Positions 1-9,890 of a stretch of 64,000 bases of DNA are shown here, piece after piece; position 1 is the first letter of the stretch, and the number at the start of each line of letters is the position of its first letter. The notes under the pieces are model-generated. The model worked only from the letters and a program-made list of their open reading frames with translations, did no database searches and was not told where the DNA came from. A program made the position numbers and the translations under genes. Origin of the DNA: Desulfobulbaceae bacterium. GTDB lineage: Bacteria > Desulfobacterota > Desulfobulbia > Desulfobulbales > Desulfocapsaceae. The stretch lies in NCBI GenBank assembly GCA_031287565.1, contig JAITSS010000004.1:20664-84663 (forward strand), written 5' to 3'.

Positions 1-616
1 CCAATGTATCAAGCGGTTTCTTTTTGGCCTTCATGATATTGGGCAGAGTCGGGTAGCGCGGCGTATTCAAGCCAAGCTGGCAGGTGACGAGCGCCGGCAG
101 TTTGGCGGACACCTTCGCTTTCACGCCGCCTTCCAGCTCGCGTTTCACTTCAATCGCGCCACCGGCATAGGCAAAGCCGACGATGGTCGAAATTGACGGG
201 ATGCCCAACATCTCGGCCACCAGGATACCCACTTGGGCGCTACCGCGATCCTGGGATTGCATACCGGTGAAGACAATATCAAAACCTTTGTCCTTGGCGA
301 ACTCGGCGATAATACCGGCAATTTGATAGGGTTCCTTCTTGAAGGATTCATTATCGACGACGTGGACGGCGCGGTCGCAACCCATGGCCAAGGCTTTTTT
401 CAGCGGCTCAATGGCCTTGTCGCCTCCAATGGTCAATACGGTCAGTTCGGCGTCCTTTTCTTTTTCACGCAGTTGCACGGCCTGCTCGACGGCGTATTCG
501 TCGTACTCGTTCATTCGCCAAGCCAATTCGGACGTGTCATACCACGCGCCATCCGCCGCCACTTTGAACTTGGATTCCATGTCCGGAACCTGCTTGATGC
601 ACACCAGAATTTTCAT
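1..616 (-). CDS. etfB: Electron transfer flavoprotein beta subunit (C-terminus cut by window edge)
   Basis: Reverse-strand reading from ATG at 616: MKILVCIKQVPDMESKFKVAADGAWYDTSELAWRMNEYDEYAVEQAVQL..., a typical EtfB N-terminus; continues past position 1. Confidence 0.9.
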   Translation of the reverse strand, partial: MKILVCIKQVPDMESKFKVAADGAWYDTSELAWRMNEYDEYAVEQAVQLREKEKDAELTVLTIGGDKAIEPLKKALAMGCDRAVHVVDNESFKKEPYQIAGIIAEFAKDKGFDIVFTGMQSQDRGSAQVGILVAEMLGIPSISTIVGFAYAGGAIEVKRELEGGVKAKVSAKLPALVTCQLGLNTPRYPTLPNIMKAKKKPLDTL

Positions 617-654
617 ACTGTATTCCTCCAGTCGTTCACCCATTATCGGCGGCC

Positions 655-2643
655 TCAGGCCACCAGTCTCTCCGCGAGTATCTCAGTGATATCACGAGGT
701 TTCATACTTCCTTCAAAACCCGCTCCTTTGATGCCGTCCTCAAACATGGTCAAACAGAACGGACAGTTGGAGACAAGTGTCTCCGCGCCAGTTTCCGCTG
801 CCATTTTCACACGATGGATATTGATGCGTTCGCCAAGTTTTTCCTCAGCCATGATGCGCCCGCCGCCGGCGCTGCAACAGAAGCCTTCATCTTTATTCTT
901 CGCCATTTCTTTCATCGTCGCGCCCGCCGCCTGAAGCAGTATCCTGGGTGCGTCATAGATGTCGTTGTGACGACCGAGATAGCAGGAATCGTGATAGGTG
1001 CAATTGAGTCCATCGGCTTTGACCCGCAGTTTGCCCGACGCCAGCAGGTTAGCGAGAAACACGGTGGAGTGCTCGACCGGAATATCAAAGCCCATGTCGC
1101 GGTAATCTTTGCTCAAGGTGTTGAAACAGTGCGGACAGGCGGTGACAATTTTTTTGACGCCGTAGGTCTTCATCATTTCAATGTTTTCGTTGGCCAGGCT
1201 TTGATACAGGTATTCGTTGCCCATTTTGCGCATCGGCTCGCCGCAGCATTTCTCCTCTTTGCCCAGAATGCCGACGTTGACGCCGGCCGCCTTGCAGAGG
1301 GCGATAAAACTTTTGGCCACCGCGATATTGCGTTTGTCAAACGAGGCGTAACAGCCAACAAAATAGAGAACATCGACATCGGCATTTTTCTCCAGCACCG
1401 CCACATCCAAATCTTTCGCCCAGTCGCCACGACCGGCATAGCCCATGCCCAGCGGATTGCCGTTAACCTCGGTCTGCTCCATCGCGGTCATAACTTCATC
1501 GCCAGGAAATTCACCTTCCATCAGCACCAGGCTGCGGCGCAGATCGACGATTTTTTTCACGTGTTCAATGGACGCCGGACAGATTTCCTGACAGGCCCGA
1601 CAGGTGGTGCACGACCACAGCGCATCTTTGCCGATCAGCTCAATCAGGCTGGCGTCCGGGGTATTGAAGGCGGCTTCGCTGATCTGGTTGACCACTTTTT
1701 TCGGCGACAGCGGTTTGCCGGTGTTGTAGGCCGGGCAACGTTCCTGACAGCGGTTGCACAGGGTGCAGGCGTCGCCGTCGAAAATGTCCTTCCAGGTGAA
1801 ATCCGCAACCTCGGTGGCGCCGAATTTTTCAATGTCTTCCTGTTCGAGGTTGATGTTAACCAGTTTCCCCTTTGGCCCGCGGTCGGCGAAAAAGTAGTTG
1901 AAGCTGGTGTTGATGATGTGGCGGAATTTGGTGTGTGGGATGAGCATGAAAAAGCCCATAACCATGAGCAGATGCAACCACCAGACAACCCGGTGCGTCG
2001 CCAGTTGCCCGCCTTCGCCAAGGCCGGAAAAGAGCAGGGCGAAAATGTAGCCAACCGGCGACCAGAATTTGTTTGCGGTGTTCATCTCGGTGGCGGCCAT
2101 GCGCGCGCCTTCGATAATGAAACCGGACAAAAGAATCGCCATCAGCAGGATGTGCATGATGGCGTCGTCTTTTTTGGTATCCAAGCCTTCAGGCGGGTTG
2201 AAATAGCGGCGAAATGCCAGCATTCCCAGCATGACAATCGCCGCCAGACCGGCCAAGTCAAGGACAAGGGAGAATATTTTATAAAGTCCCCCTTTTAGAA
2301 ACTTGTATCCCCACAGCAGATTGGTGAAATCCGCCTGAAGAACAATCAGTGTCGTGCCGATGAAGAGCAGGAAAAAAGACCAGAAGAATATCGCGTGCCA
2401 CATGCCGGGGCGGCGCACCCGCGCCACCTTGAGCTGCATGAAAATCATCCGCATCGCATCGACCAGGCGCGCCTGCCAGTTATCCATACGATTGACAGGC
2501 TGGCCAAGCCGATACACCTGAATGCGTTCGAGAAAGCCGCGGATGAGCACGACCATCGCCGCGATGAACAACAAATACATCGGTGCCAGCGTCATGAAGC
2601 CGTGGCCGACATTCCAGTAAATCTCGCGGGTAAACTCCTCCAT
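655..2643 (-). CDS. Membrane-bound (Fe-S) oxidoreductase with NarI-like N-terminal membrane domain, 4Fe-4S motifs and CCG domains (ETF:menaquinone oxidoreductase-like)
   Basis: 662-aa ORF; N-terminal TM helices, CTLCNRCQERCP and CTTCRACQEICP ferredoxin motifs, C-terminal CCGEPMR/CCSAGGGR CCG motifs; immediately upstream of etfB in the same orientation. Confidence 0.85.
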   Translation of the reverse strand: MEEFTREIYWNVGHGFMTLAPMYLLFIAAMVVLIRGFLERIQVYRLGQPVNRMDNWQARLVDAMRMIFMQLKVARVRRPGMWHAIFFWSFFLLFIGTTLIVLQADFTNLLWGYKFLKGGLYKIFSLVLDLAGLAAIVMLGMLAFRRYFNPPEGLDTKKDDAIMHILLMAILLSGFIIEGARMAATEMNTANKFWSPVGYIFALLFSGLGEGGQLATHRVVWWLHLLMVMGFFMLIPHTKFRHIINTSFNYFFADRGPKGKLVNINLEQEDIEKFGATEVADFTWKDIFDGDACTLCNRCQERCPAYNTGKPLSPKKVVNQISEAAFNTPDASLIELIGKDALWSCTTCRACQEICPASIEHVKKIVDLRRSLVLMEGEFPGDEVMTAMEQTEVNGNPLGMGYAGRGDWAKDLDVAVLEKNADVDVLYFVGCYASFDKRNIAVAKSFIALCKAAGVNVGILGKEEKCCGEPMRKMGNEYLYQSLANENIEMMKTYGVKKIVTACPHCFNTLSKDYRDMGFDIPVEHSTVFLANLLASGKLRVKADGLNCTYHDSCYLGRHNDIYDAPRILLQAAGATMKEMAKNKDEGFCCSAGGGRIMAEEKLGERINIHRVKMAAETGAETLVSNCPFCLTMFEDGIKGAGFEGSMKPRDITEILAERLVA

Positions 2644-2682
2644 GTTTTTTCTCCTGCCCTTGACAAGTTAGTGGTTATATGA

Positions 2683-3828
2683 TTAGCGGGTCAGCGCTGT
2701 GCCGATAACCAAGCGTTGTACCTCGCTGGTCCCTTCGTAAATCTCGGTGATCTTCGCGTCACGCATCATCCTCTCGACCGGGAATTCGCGAGTATAACCA
2801 TAGCCGCCGAAGAGCTGTACGGCCTGGGTGGTGACTTTCATCGCGGTTTCACTGGCGAAGAGTTTCGCCATAGCGGCCTGCTGACCGTAGGGCAGTTTGT
2901 GGCTGGCGCGGTAGGCGGCACTGTAAACCAATAAGCGGGCCGCTTCAACCTGCGTCGCCATGTCGGCAAGCTGGAAATTGACGCCCTGGAAGCTGGCGAC
3001 CGGTTGGTCGAATTGTTTGCGTTCTTTGGTGTAGTTGATGGCGGCTTCCAAAGCGCCCTGGGCGATACCCAGAGCCTGGGAAGCGATGCCGATACGTCCG
3101 CCGTCGAGGGTTTTCATGGCGATTTTGAAACCGATGCCTTCCTCGCCCAACAGATTTTCGGCGGGAACTTCGCAGTTTTCAAAAACCAATTCCATGGTGG
3201 GCGACGAACGGATGCCCATCTTCTTCTCTTTTTTACCAAAGGAGAAACCCGGCGTGCCTTTCTCGACGACGAAGGCGCTGATGCCGTGGTGTTTCTGGGC
3301 GTTTTTGTCGGTGCGGGCGAAAACGATATAGGTATCGGCCTCGCCGGCGTTGGTGATGAAAATCTTGCTGCCGCTGATCGCGTAGCCTTTACTGGTCTTG
3401 ACCGCAAAGGTCTTGGTGCCGCCGGCGTCGCTGCCTGCGGACGGCTCGGTCAGGCCAAACGCGCCCATTTTGCTCCCTTCGGCCAGCGGTTTCAAAAATT
3501 TCAGTTTCTGCTCATGGTTGCCGAACAGATAAATCGGGTTGGCGCCCAGCGACAAATGCGCCGACAGGGTGACGCCGGTTGAACCACAGACGCGGGACAA
3601 TTCTTCAACCGCGATCGCGTAGCTGTTGTAATCAGAGCCAGCGCCGCCGTACTCCTCCGGGAAGACGATGCCGGTCAGTCCCAACTCGGCCAGGCGATCG
3701 AACATCAGCGCCCGGTCAAAATGCTCGGTTTCGTCGCGCTCCGCCGCGCTGGGCGCGACTTCTTTCTCGGCGAATTCCCGTACCATGTTGCGCAACAAGG
3801 TCTGCTCTTCGGTTAATTCAAAATTCAT
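2683..3828 (-). CDS. Acyl-CoA dehydrogenase
   Basis: [26 protein letters not shown]...[36 protein letters not shown]; internal ATG at 3828 preferred over the 3999 ORF start. Confidence 0.93.
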   Translation of the reverse strand: MNFELTEEQTLLRNMVREFAEKEVAPSAAERDETEHFDRALMFDRLAELGLTGIVFPEEYGGAGSDYNSYAIAVEELSRVCGSTGVTLSAHLSLGANPIYLFGNHEQKLKFLKPLAEGSKMGAFGLTEPSAGSDAGGTKTFAVKTSKGYAISGSKIFITNAGEADTYIVFARTDKNAQKHHGISAFVVEKGTPGFSFGKKEKKMGIRSSPTMELVFENCEVPAENLLGEEGIGFKIAMKTLDGGRIGIASQALGIAQGALEAAINYTKERKQFDQPVASFQGVNFQLADMATQVEAARLLVYSAAYRASHKLPYGQQAAMAKLFASETAMKVTTQAVQLFGGYGYTREFPVERMMRDAKITEIYEGTSEVQRLVIGTALTR

Positions 3829-4329
3829 AGTCCATCTCCTTTTTGAGAGGATTGAGGGGAAAATAGCCGCGTCAGTTTGATAATTTTTATTTATCTTGCG
3901 CCGGGCGCGGCCCTTGTTTTTCGCAGTCGGTATATATTCGTCGATTCCGTTCCGGTCAAGATTTTTTGCCAACAAATTTGAAGACAAACATAAGCGCAAA
4001 ATAATGATGAACCTTTGTTTCTAAAATATACATGGTCGCTATATCTCCGATAAATTGACGAATATAAAGATAAATTCATCAAAGTCGCGCCATTGGATGC
4101 GAGTCCGCGCATCGTTTGTTGCAAGGATTGCAGGCGATTGCCATCCTTATAGGAATTGAAAGCGGCTCGATGTTAAGAAAAATTGATAATTAAAAATACA
4201 ATTTTTCATTCTTAAACGCGGGCAAAAAGCGCGCGGTCGGAAAGGCGCAACCTCGCCGACATGGTGAGCGACGATGCCGCGCGCCATGTGACGAGGGAAC
4301 ATTGTGGGGAGGCGCCGTCCTCCGTTCCG

Positions 4330-6249
4330 CTAAACCAAATCGATTTTCAGAATCCGATCACCGGTGTGCAGGTTGCCGCCGGTTTTCACCGCGATACCGG
4401 TGACGATGCCGGTGACCTCGCTTAAAATCGGCGTCTGCATCTTCATCGCCTCCATCACCACCAGCCGGTCGCCTTTCAGCACTTCCTGGCCTTCTTTGAC
4501 AGTGATTTCGTACACCGCGCCGGAAAAAGGCGCCCGCACATCACCGGCGCTGGCCAGATCGAGGATTTCTTCTTTTGAAAGTTTCACAGATGCTTGGTTA
4601 TTTTGTGAGGTTTGACGCTCAGGCTGAAAGTTATAAACCCGCTGATAATGATCGACATTCATAAACACCCGCGTGACGCCGGTGTCATCGACTGGCGACG
4701 GGCCAAACTCGACGATGTGCTCCTTGCCTTGTGGATCGGTGAAATACATGCTCTCGCCGATTTCAAAGCCGCCGCGTTTGAAGAAGATTGATGGCGGCAA
4801 CACATGCACCATGCCGTACTCTTCCTGGAATTTGAAAAAGGCGATGGCGTCTTTCGGGTGTTGCAGATACAGCACCAGTTGTTGGTTATTTGGCTCGGAA
4901 CCCATTTTCTCATGCAGTTCGGCCTTCTCCTGGGCCAGATCGACATCGGGGTTTTCGTGCAGGCCGCCTTCGGTTTCGAGGACATGACGCCAATCGTCGC
5001 CGAGGACTTTTTGATAAATCCACTCCTCCGGTTGGTAGAAGGGGAATGGACCGTATTTGCCGAGCAACAGATTTTTCAGGTCGCCGGATGGATTGCCGTA
5101 ACGCTCGCCGGACAAGACGTTTGCGACCGCCGTCGTCCATAATATTTGCGAACCCGGCGTCACTGACCAGTAGTTGCCCAATTCCCGCTGCACCCGTGGC
5201 AGCTCTTTATTGAGAATTTCCGGAACCTTATCAAGAAATCCTCCTTTTGCCGCCTGTTCAAGGCTCGAACCCATGGCGCCACCCGGCAACTTGTGGGTCT
5301 GCACCGTTGGTTGGAAGCCCCTGATCTGTGATTCAAACTGGTCGTAATAGGGGCGTTGGCTAGTCAGGGTATCGGATGTTTCGATAATCGCGTCCTCATC
5401 AATACCGATCGCCTCATAGCCTTCGTCTTTCAAGGTCTGGATGATGGTCAGGACTGGCGGCGGCCCGTAAAATCCCGTGAAGGCGGCGTCGGAAGCGTCG
5501 ATGATCGTCGCGCCATGCAAGACCGCCGCCACCACACGGCCAATATCATTGCCGTCGGTGTTGTGGCCATGATAATGCACTGAAAGGTCAGGAAAATTCT
5601 GTTTGAGGGCGTCAACGAGCTGGCCGATGCGCTTTGGCGTGCCCAGTCCGCCATGATTTTTGATGCCGAGGATAATATCCGGCCCAGTCACGTCGAGGAT
5701 TTCCCGGACTTTGCCGACATAAAATTCGTCGGTATGTTCCGGCCCGGTGGAAAAGCAGATGCAGGGTTCGTTGATTTTTCCGGCCAGGGCGACTTCTTCA
5801 AACACCGCCCGCATGTTGGGGACATAATTAAGAAAATCAAAGGTGCGCCAGACATCGACATAGGGCGCGAATTCGCGCACGGTCAGGCGGATGACATTCT
5901 GTGGATAAGGACGATAACCAAACAAATTGACGCCGCGGCACAGGGTTTGGAACATCGTCGTCGGCATGGCCTGACGCATCAGTTGTAGCTTAACAAAAGG
6001 ATCGACCTGTTTGCGGAGCAGATCGACATGAATCGAAGCGCCGCCGGTGATTTCCAGCGAAAAATATCCGGCCCGCTCGCGGCTTGGCGCGGCCAGCAGA
6101 TCAGTGTGCAACAGAATGCGGTTTTTATAATCCGACTGCGACATGTCGCGGGCGGTGTTGGTGATGTAGTAGCCTTTGGCTTGCCGCAGGCGTCTTGTTA
6201 CTTCGGCGGGTGTTTCACCCTGATATATTCGTTCCATGCTGTTCCTCAC
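4330..6249 (-). CDS. pycB: Pyruvate/oxaloacetate carboxyltransferase domain plus biotinyl domain (pyruvate carboxylase subunit B-like)
   Basis: Carboxyltransferase region and C-terminal biotinylation motif VMEAMKMQTPI; adjacent to a biotin carboxylase. Confidence 0.85.
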   Translation of the reverse strand: MRNSMERIYQGETPAEVTRRLRQAKGYYITNTARDMSQSDYKNRILLHTDLLAAPSRERAGYFSLEITGGASIHVDLLRKQVDPFVKLQLMRQAMPTTMFQTLCRGVNLFGYRPYPQNVIRLTVREFAPYVDVWRTFDFLNYVPNMRAVFEEVALAGKINEPCICFSTGPEHTDEFYVGKVREILDVTGPDIILGIKNHGGLGTPKRIGQLVDALKQNFPDLSVHYHGHNTDGNDIGRVVAAVLHGATIIDASDAAFTGFYGPPPVLTIIQTLKDEGYEAIGIDEDAIIETSDTLTSQRPYYDQFESQIRGFQPTVQTHKLPGGAMGSSLEQAAKGGFLDKVPEILNKELPRVQRELGNYWSVTPGSQILWTTAVANVLSGERYGNPSGDLKNLLLGKYGPFPFYQPEEWIYQKVLGDDWRHVLETEGGLHENPDVDLAQEKAELHEKMGSEPNNQQLVLYLQHPKDAIAFFKFQEEYGMVHVLPPSIFFKRGGFEIGESMYFTDPQGKEHIVEFGPSPVDDTGVTRVFMNVDHYQRVYNFQPERQTSQNNQASVKLSKEEILDLASAGDVRAPFSGAVYEITVKEGQEVLKGDRLVVMEAMKMQTPILSEVTGIVTGIAVKTGGNLHTGDRILKIDLV

Positions 6250-6276
6250 TTCGGATGGCGCTACGCTACGGAAAAA

Positions 6277-7755
6277 TCACGACGAAAAGGGATTGTGTTT
6301 GCGATGGTGAATCTCGGCGATAAATTTCGAGAGCTTGCTGACATCACTTTTATCTTCGTCGTAGTAAAACAGTTGCGGATGGGTTTCTAAATAGGATGTG
6401 TCGAAATCACCGGCGATGAAATCAGGTTCTTCGACAATATTCATATAAAACGGAATCGTCGTTTTCGGGCCAGCGATGACGAAGTTGTGCAAGCAGCGGC
6501 GGCAGCGGTTAACGGTTTCGTTCCAGGTGAAGCCGTGCACCGTCATTTTGACCAGGAGCGAGTCATACACCTCAGGAATTTCGTATCCCTGATACACAAT
6601 GCCATCCAGGCGCACGCCGAAGCCACCGGGCGAACGGTACACCAGCACCTGTTTGCCGCCTTCCGGCATGAAATTGTTTTTCGGGTCTTCGGCGTTGATG
6701 CGCAGCTCAATGGCGTGGCCGCGTGGCCGCACATCCTCTTGCGTGATGGCCAGCGGCTCGCCAAAGGCCAGTTTGATCTGATTTCTGACAATATCAATGC
6801 CGGTGATCATCTCGGTGACAGTGTGTTCGACCTGAATCCGGGTGTTAATCTCCATGAAGTAGTAGTTGTAATCCCGGTCAATCAGAAACTCGACGGTGCC
6901 GGCGTTGGTGTAGCCGGCCGCCTTGGCGGCTTTGACTGCGGCGCGGCAGATTTCTTCGAGCAGCGCCGGTTTTCCGACCATTGACGGCGCTATTTCGATG
7001 AGTTTCTGGTTGCGCCGTTGGATTGAGCAGTCGCGGGTGCCCAGGTGCAGGGTTCTGCCATGATTGTCGGCGAGAATTTGCACTTCGACGTGTTTGGGAT
7101 TGATCACCAGTTTTTCCAGATAGACCGAATCGTCACCAAAAGCGGCCAGCGCTTCGGCGCGGGCGGTGGGAATCTGACTTGTCATCTGCTCGTCCGAATC
7201 GACGCGGCGGATGCCGCGACCGCCGCCGCCAGCGGTGGCTTTCAGCATGACCGGATATCCATGCGCCGCCGCGAAGGCCAGGGCTTCGTCCAGACCTTTG
7301 CGCCCCTGCGACAGATTGCTGGTGCCTGGCACCATTGGAATTCCGGCGTCGGCCATGATTTGCCTGGCCACTACCTTGTTGCCCAGGTCGGCGATGACTT
7401 TTGAGGTCGGGCCGATGAAAATCAGTCCGGCATCCTCGCAGCATTTGGCGAAGTAGGGATTTTCGGCGAGAAATCCGTAGCCGGGATGAATTGCCTGCGC
7501 TCCCACCGCCTGGGCGGCGCGGATAATTTTCTCAATGTTCAGATAGTCGCAACGCGGCCCGTCTCCTAACAGGACGGATTCGTGCGCCAGCCGGATGTGC
7601 AACGAGCGGGCGTCTGGTTTTTCATAGACAGCCACCGCCTCGAAACCCAACTCCTGAATGGCGCGGATAATGCGGATGGCTATTTCGCCACGGTTGGCGA
7701 CCAGGATTTTTTTCTTTTCTTTGGTCACAAAAATTCTCCTTTTCCTGCTTGTCAT
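6277..7755 (-). CDS. pycA: Biotin carboxylase (pyruvate carboxylase subunit A-like)
   Basis: KKILVANRGEIAIRIIRAIQELG..., GGGGRGIRRV ATP-grasp loop, MEINTRIQVEHTVTEMITGID; exact start uncertain. Confidence 0.88.
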   Translation of the reverse strand: MTSRKRRIFVTKEKKKILVANRGEIAIRIIRAIQELGFEAVAVYEKPDARSLHIRLAHESVLLGDGPRCDYLNIEKIIRAAQAVGAQAIHPGYGFLAENPYFAKCCEDAGLIFIGPTSKVIADLGNKVVARQIMADAGIPMVPGTSNLSQGRKGLDEALAFAAAHGYPVMLKATAGGGGRGIRRVDSDEQMTSQIPTARAEALAAFGDDSVYLEKLVINPKHVEVQILADNHGRTLHLGTRDCSIQRRNQKLIEIAPSMVGKPALLEEICRAAVKAAKAAGYTNAGTVEFLIDRDYNYYFMEINTRIQVEHTVTEMITGIDIVRNQIKLAFGEPLAITQEDVRPRGHAIELRINAEDPKNNFMPEGGKQVLVYRSPGGFGVRLDGIVYQGYEIPEVYDSLLVKMTVHGFTWNETVNRCRRCLHNFVIAGPKTTIPFYMNIVEEPDFIAGDFDTSYLETHPQLFYYDEDKSDVSKLSKFIAEIHHRKHNPFSS

Positions 7756-7971
7756 CAGCGCGGCCCGGCAAAACCCGTGGCCAGAAAACCGCGAACACAA
7801 GTTCGCGACGATACAGCGTTGACCAAGGCATGGCAACGGGAAATCCTGGGACGGGCGCGGTCATAAGCCGCTTCAGCCTTGGCGGATTGGTTGATTCGTA
7901 TTACCCTGCCGCGCGGCGTCTTCGCCCTGGCTTCGCTTCCTGCCAATCCAATTCATGGTGCTTTCCATTCT

Positions 7972-8958
7972 ATGCAACCGGTCATTCATCGTCTCGACAC
8001 GCCGTATTCAATCGGGCAGGTCTATTGCTACTCGCTTGACAGCAAGGACGGCCTGATCCTCATTGATTGTGGCGTGCCGACCGATGAAGCCAAACGTTAC
8101 TATCTGGAATCATTTGATTTATCGCGATTGCGGCATATTCTCATCACCCATAGCCATAACGACCATTTTGGTCTGGCGGCTTGGCTTCAGGCGCGGAGCG
8201 GCGCCAAGGTCTACTTTCCGCGCCGCGATTATCTGAAGGCGCGTTATCGGCGGGAATTTCTTCGCCTTTTGGGCGACATCATGCAGGGCATGGGTTTTGG
8301 CAATCGCTATTACCAAAGACTCCTCTCGATTATTACGCTGGCCGAGCACTACGCCGAGCCGCCGGAGGATTTATTGATTGTCGAGCGTGATTTTCCAAAA
8401 AATTTAGGATTGGATTTCATCGCCTGTCCCGGCCATTCCCAGAGTGATTTGGTGTATCTGACCGGTGATTGCGCGATAACCGGCGACACCCTGCTTGAGG
8501 GCATATTTCAGACGCCGGTTCTCGAAGTTGATATGGAAAACGGCGGACGATTTAATAATTATGAAGCCTACTGTTCCAGTCTTGGTAAACTGGCGGCTCT
8601 GGCCGGGCGGCGCATTTTGCCGGGCCATCGCGAAATGCCAAAAAGCGTGCGCCAGGCGCAGCTCTTTTATATCCGGAAAATGCTGCGGCGGGCTGGTCGC
8701 TTGCGGCCGTGGCGCAACGAAGCGAATATCGGCAACATCATCGCCGAGATGTTTGTCGGTGGCATGACGGAAACCTTCCACGTCTTTCTCAAGTCTGCGG
8801 AATTGCTGTTCATGCAGGATTTTTTCCGTGAGCCGGAGCGTCTTTCGGCCTCGCTTGCCGCCATCGGCCTTTACGATGATGTGGCTGAACTTTTTGACCA
8901 GGCTTTGGGACGGACGCCGCCGCGAAGCGAAAAGAACGCCAGCGGCGCGAATTTATGA
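7972..8958 (+). CDS. MBL-fold metallo-hydrolase
   Basis: THSHNDHFGLAAW metal-binding motif, CPGHSQSD, TGDTLL; start chosen at MQPVIHRLDTPYSIGQ. Confidence 0.85.
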   Translation: MQPVIHRLDTPYSIGQVYCYSLDSKDGLILIDCGVPTDEAKRYYLESFDLSRLRHILITHSHNDHFGLAAWLQARSGAKVYFPRRDYLKARYRREFLRLLGDIMQGMGFGNRYYQRLLSIITLAEHYAEPPEDLLIVERDFPKNLGLDFIACPGHSQSDLVYLTGDCAITGDTLLEGIFQTPVLEVDMENGGRFNNYEAYCSSLGKLAALAGRRILPGHREMPKSVRQAQLFYIRKMLRRAGRLRPWRNEANIGNIIAEMFVGGMTETFHVFLKSAELLFMQDFFREPERLSASLAAIGLYDDVAELFDQALGRTPPRSEKNASGANL

Positions 8959-9854
8959 TGAGGAAAACCGATTCTCTCACCCGCATTCTGGCTGACGACG
9001 GCGGATTTTTCGCCCTTGCCTGCGTCGTCTCCGCCTCTGTCAGCGAAGCCTGTCGCCGTCACGATTGCGGCCCTTTGGCGGCGATTGCCCTGGGGCGCGC
9101 CATTTCTGGCGCGGCGCTTTTGGCCGCTTTGCTGAAAGATGGCCAGCATGTGCAACTGAAATTCGAGGGCAACGGGCCGCTTGGCAAAATTATCGCCGAA
9201 GCGGGTTATGACGGCTGGCTGCGTGGCTATGTCGCCAATCCCCAGGCCGAAGCGCCGCTGGTCGATGGTCGTCTGAGCGTCGCCATGGGTTTGGGTCGCG
9301 CCGGTTTCCTCACGGTGAAAAAATTCATCGGCCTGCCACAAGCCTATCAGGGCATCGCGCAATTGCGGACCAGTGAAATCGGCGAGGATATCGCCTGGTA
9401 TCTGTTGGAATCGGAACAGAAACCATCGTATATCGCCTTGTCGGCCCTGGCTTTACCTGACCGACAAGTGCTTGCTTCCGGCCTCCTGGTTCAACCATTG
9501 CCGGGCGCGGCGGAATCAACCCTGGCCGCGATTGAGAAGGCGCTGGCCGCCATGCCGCCTTTGTCCGACTTGCTGAAAAATGATGCTGATAGCCAGACGA
9601 TAGCCGCCCGTTTAGGCGCGAATATCGCCCATCATCAGACCGCCGCCTGGCCCCTGTGTTACGAATGCGGCTGTTCGCCGGAAAAAATGCGGGCGGCGCT
9701 TCTGACCTTGGGCGCCACCCAAATACGGGAACTTTTGGTTGAAGAGCGGGGCGCGGAAGCGCGCTGCGAATTTTGCCGACAATGCTATCAATTTTCTGAA
9801 GAAGAATTGCGCACGCTCTTGGCCGCTATTGAGGCCAGCGCGCCATCTCGTTGA
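8955..9854 (+). CDS. hslO: Redox-regulated molecular chaperone Hsp33
   Basis: 299 aa; C-terminal zinc motif CxCx(n)CxxC (YECGCSPEKM...CEFCRQCYQF); overlaps the preceding stop. Confidence 0.92.
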   Translation: MMRKTDSLTRILADDGGFFALACVVSASVSEACRRHDCGPLAAIALGRAISGAALLAALLKDGQHVQLKFEGNGPLGKIIAEAGYDGWLRGYVANPQAEAPLVDGRLSVAMGLGRAGFLTVKKFIGLPQAYQGIAQLRTSEIGEDIAWYLLESEQKPSYIALSALALPDRQVLASGLLVQPLPGAAESTLAAIEKALAAMPPLSDLLKNDADSQTIAARLGANIAHHQTAAWPLCYECGCSPEKMRAALLTLGATQIRELLVEERGAEARCEFCRQCYQFSEEELRTLLAAIEASAPSR

Positions 9855-9890
9855 CTATCGCCGTGCATCCATGCGATAATTGACGATTTT

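Noticed and set aside
814-2298. 494-aa plus-strand ORF
   Set aside because: Antisense to the well-supported Fe-S oxidoreductase; typical GC-rich shadow ORF. The same reasoning applies to 12057-12827, 39815-41104, 46539-47732, 57846-58724 and 58484-59557.
4125-4329. Possible ncRNA between the acyl-CoA dehydrogenase and pycB
   Set aside because: Only a weak AAAAATTG/CAATTTTT inverted repeat in AT-rich DNA; insufficient evidence.
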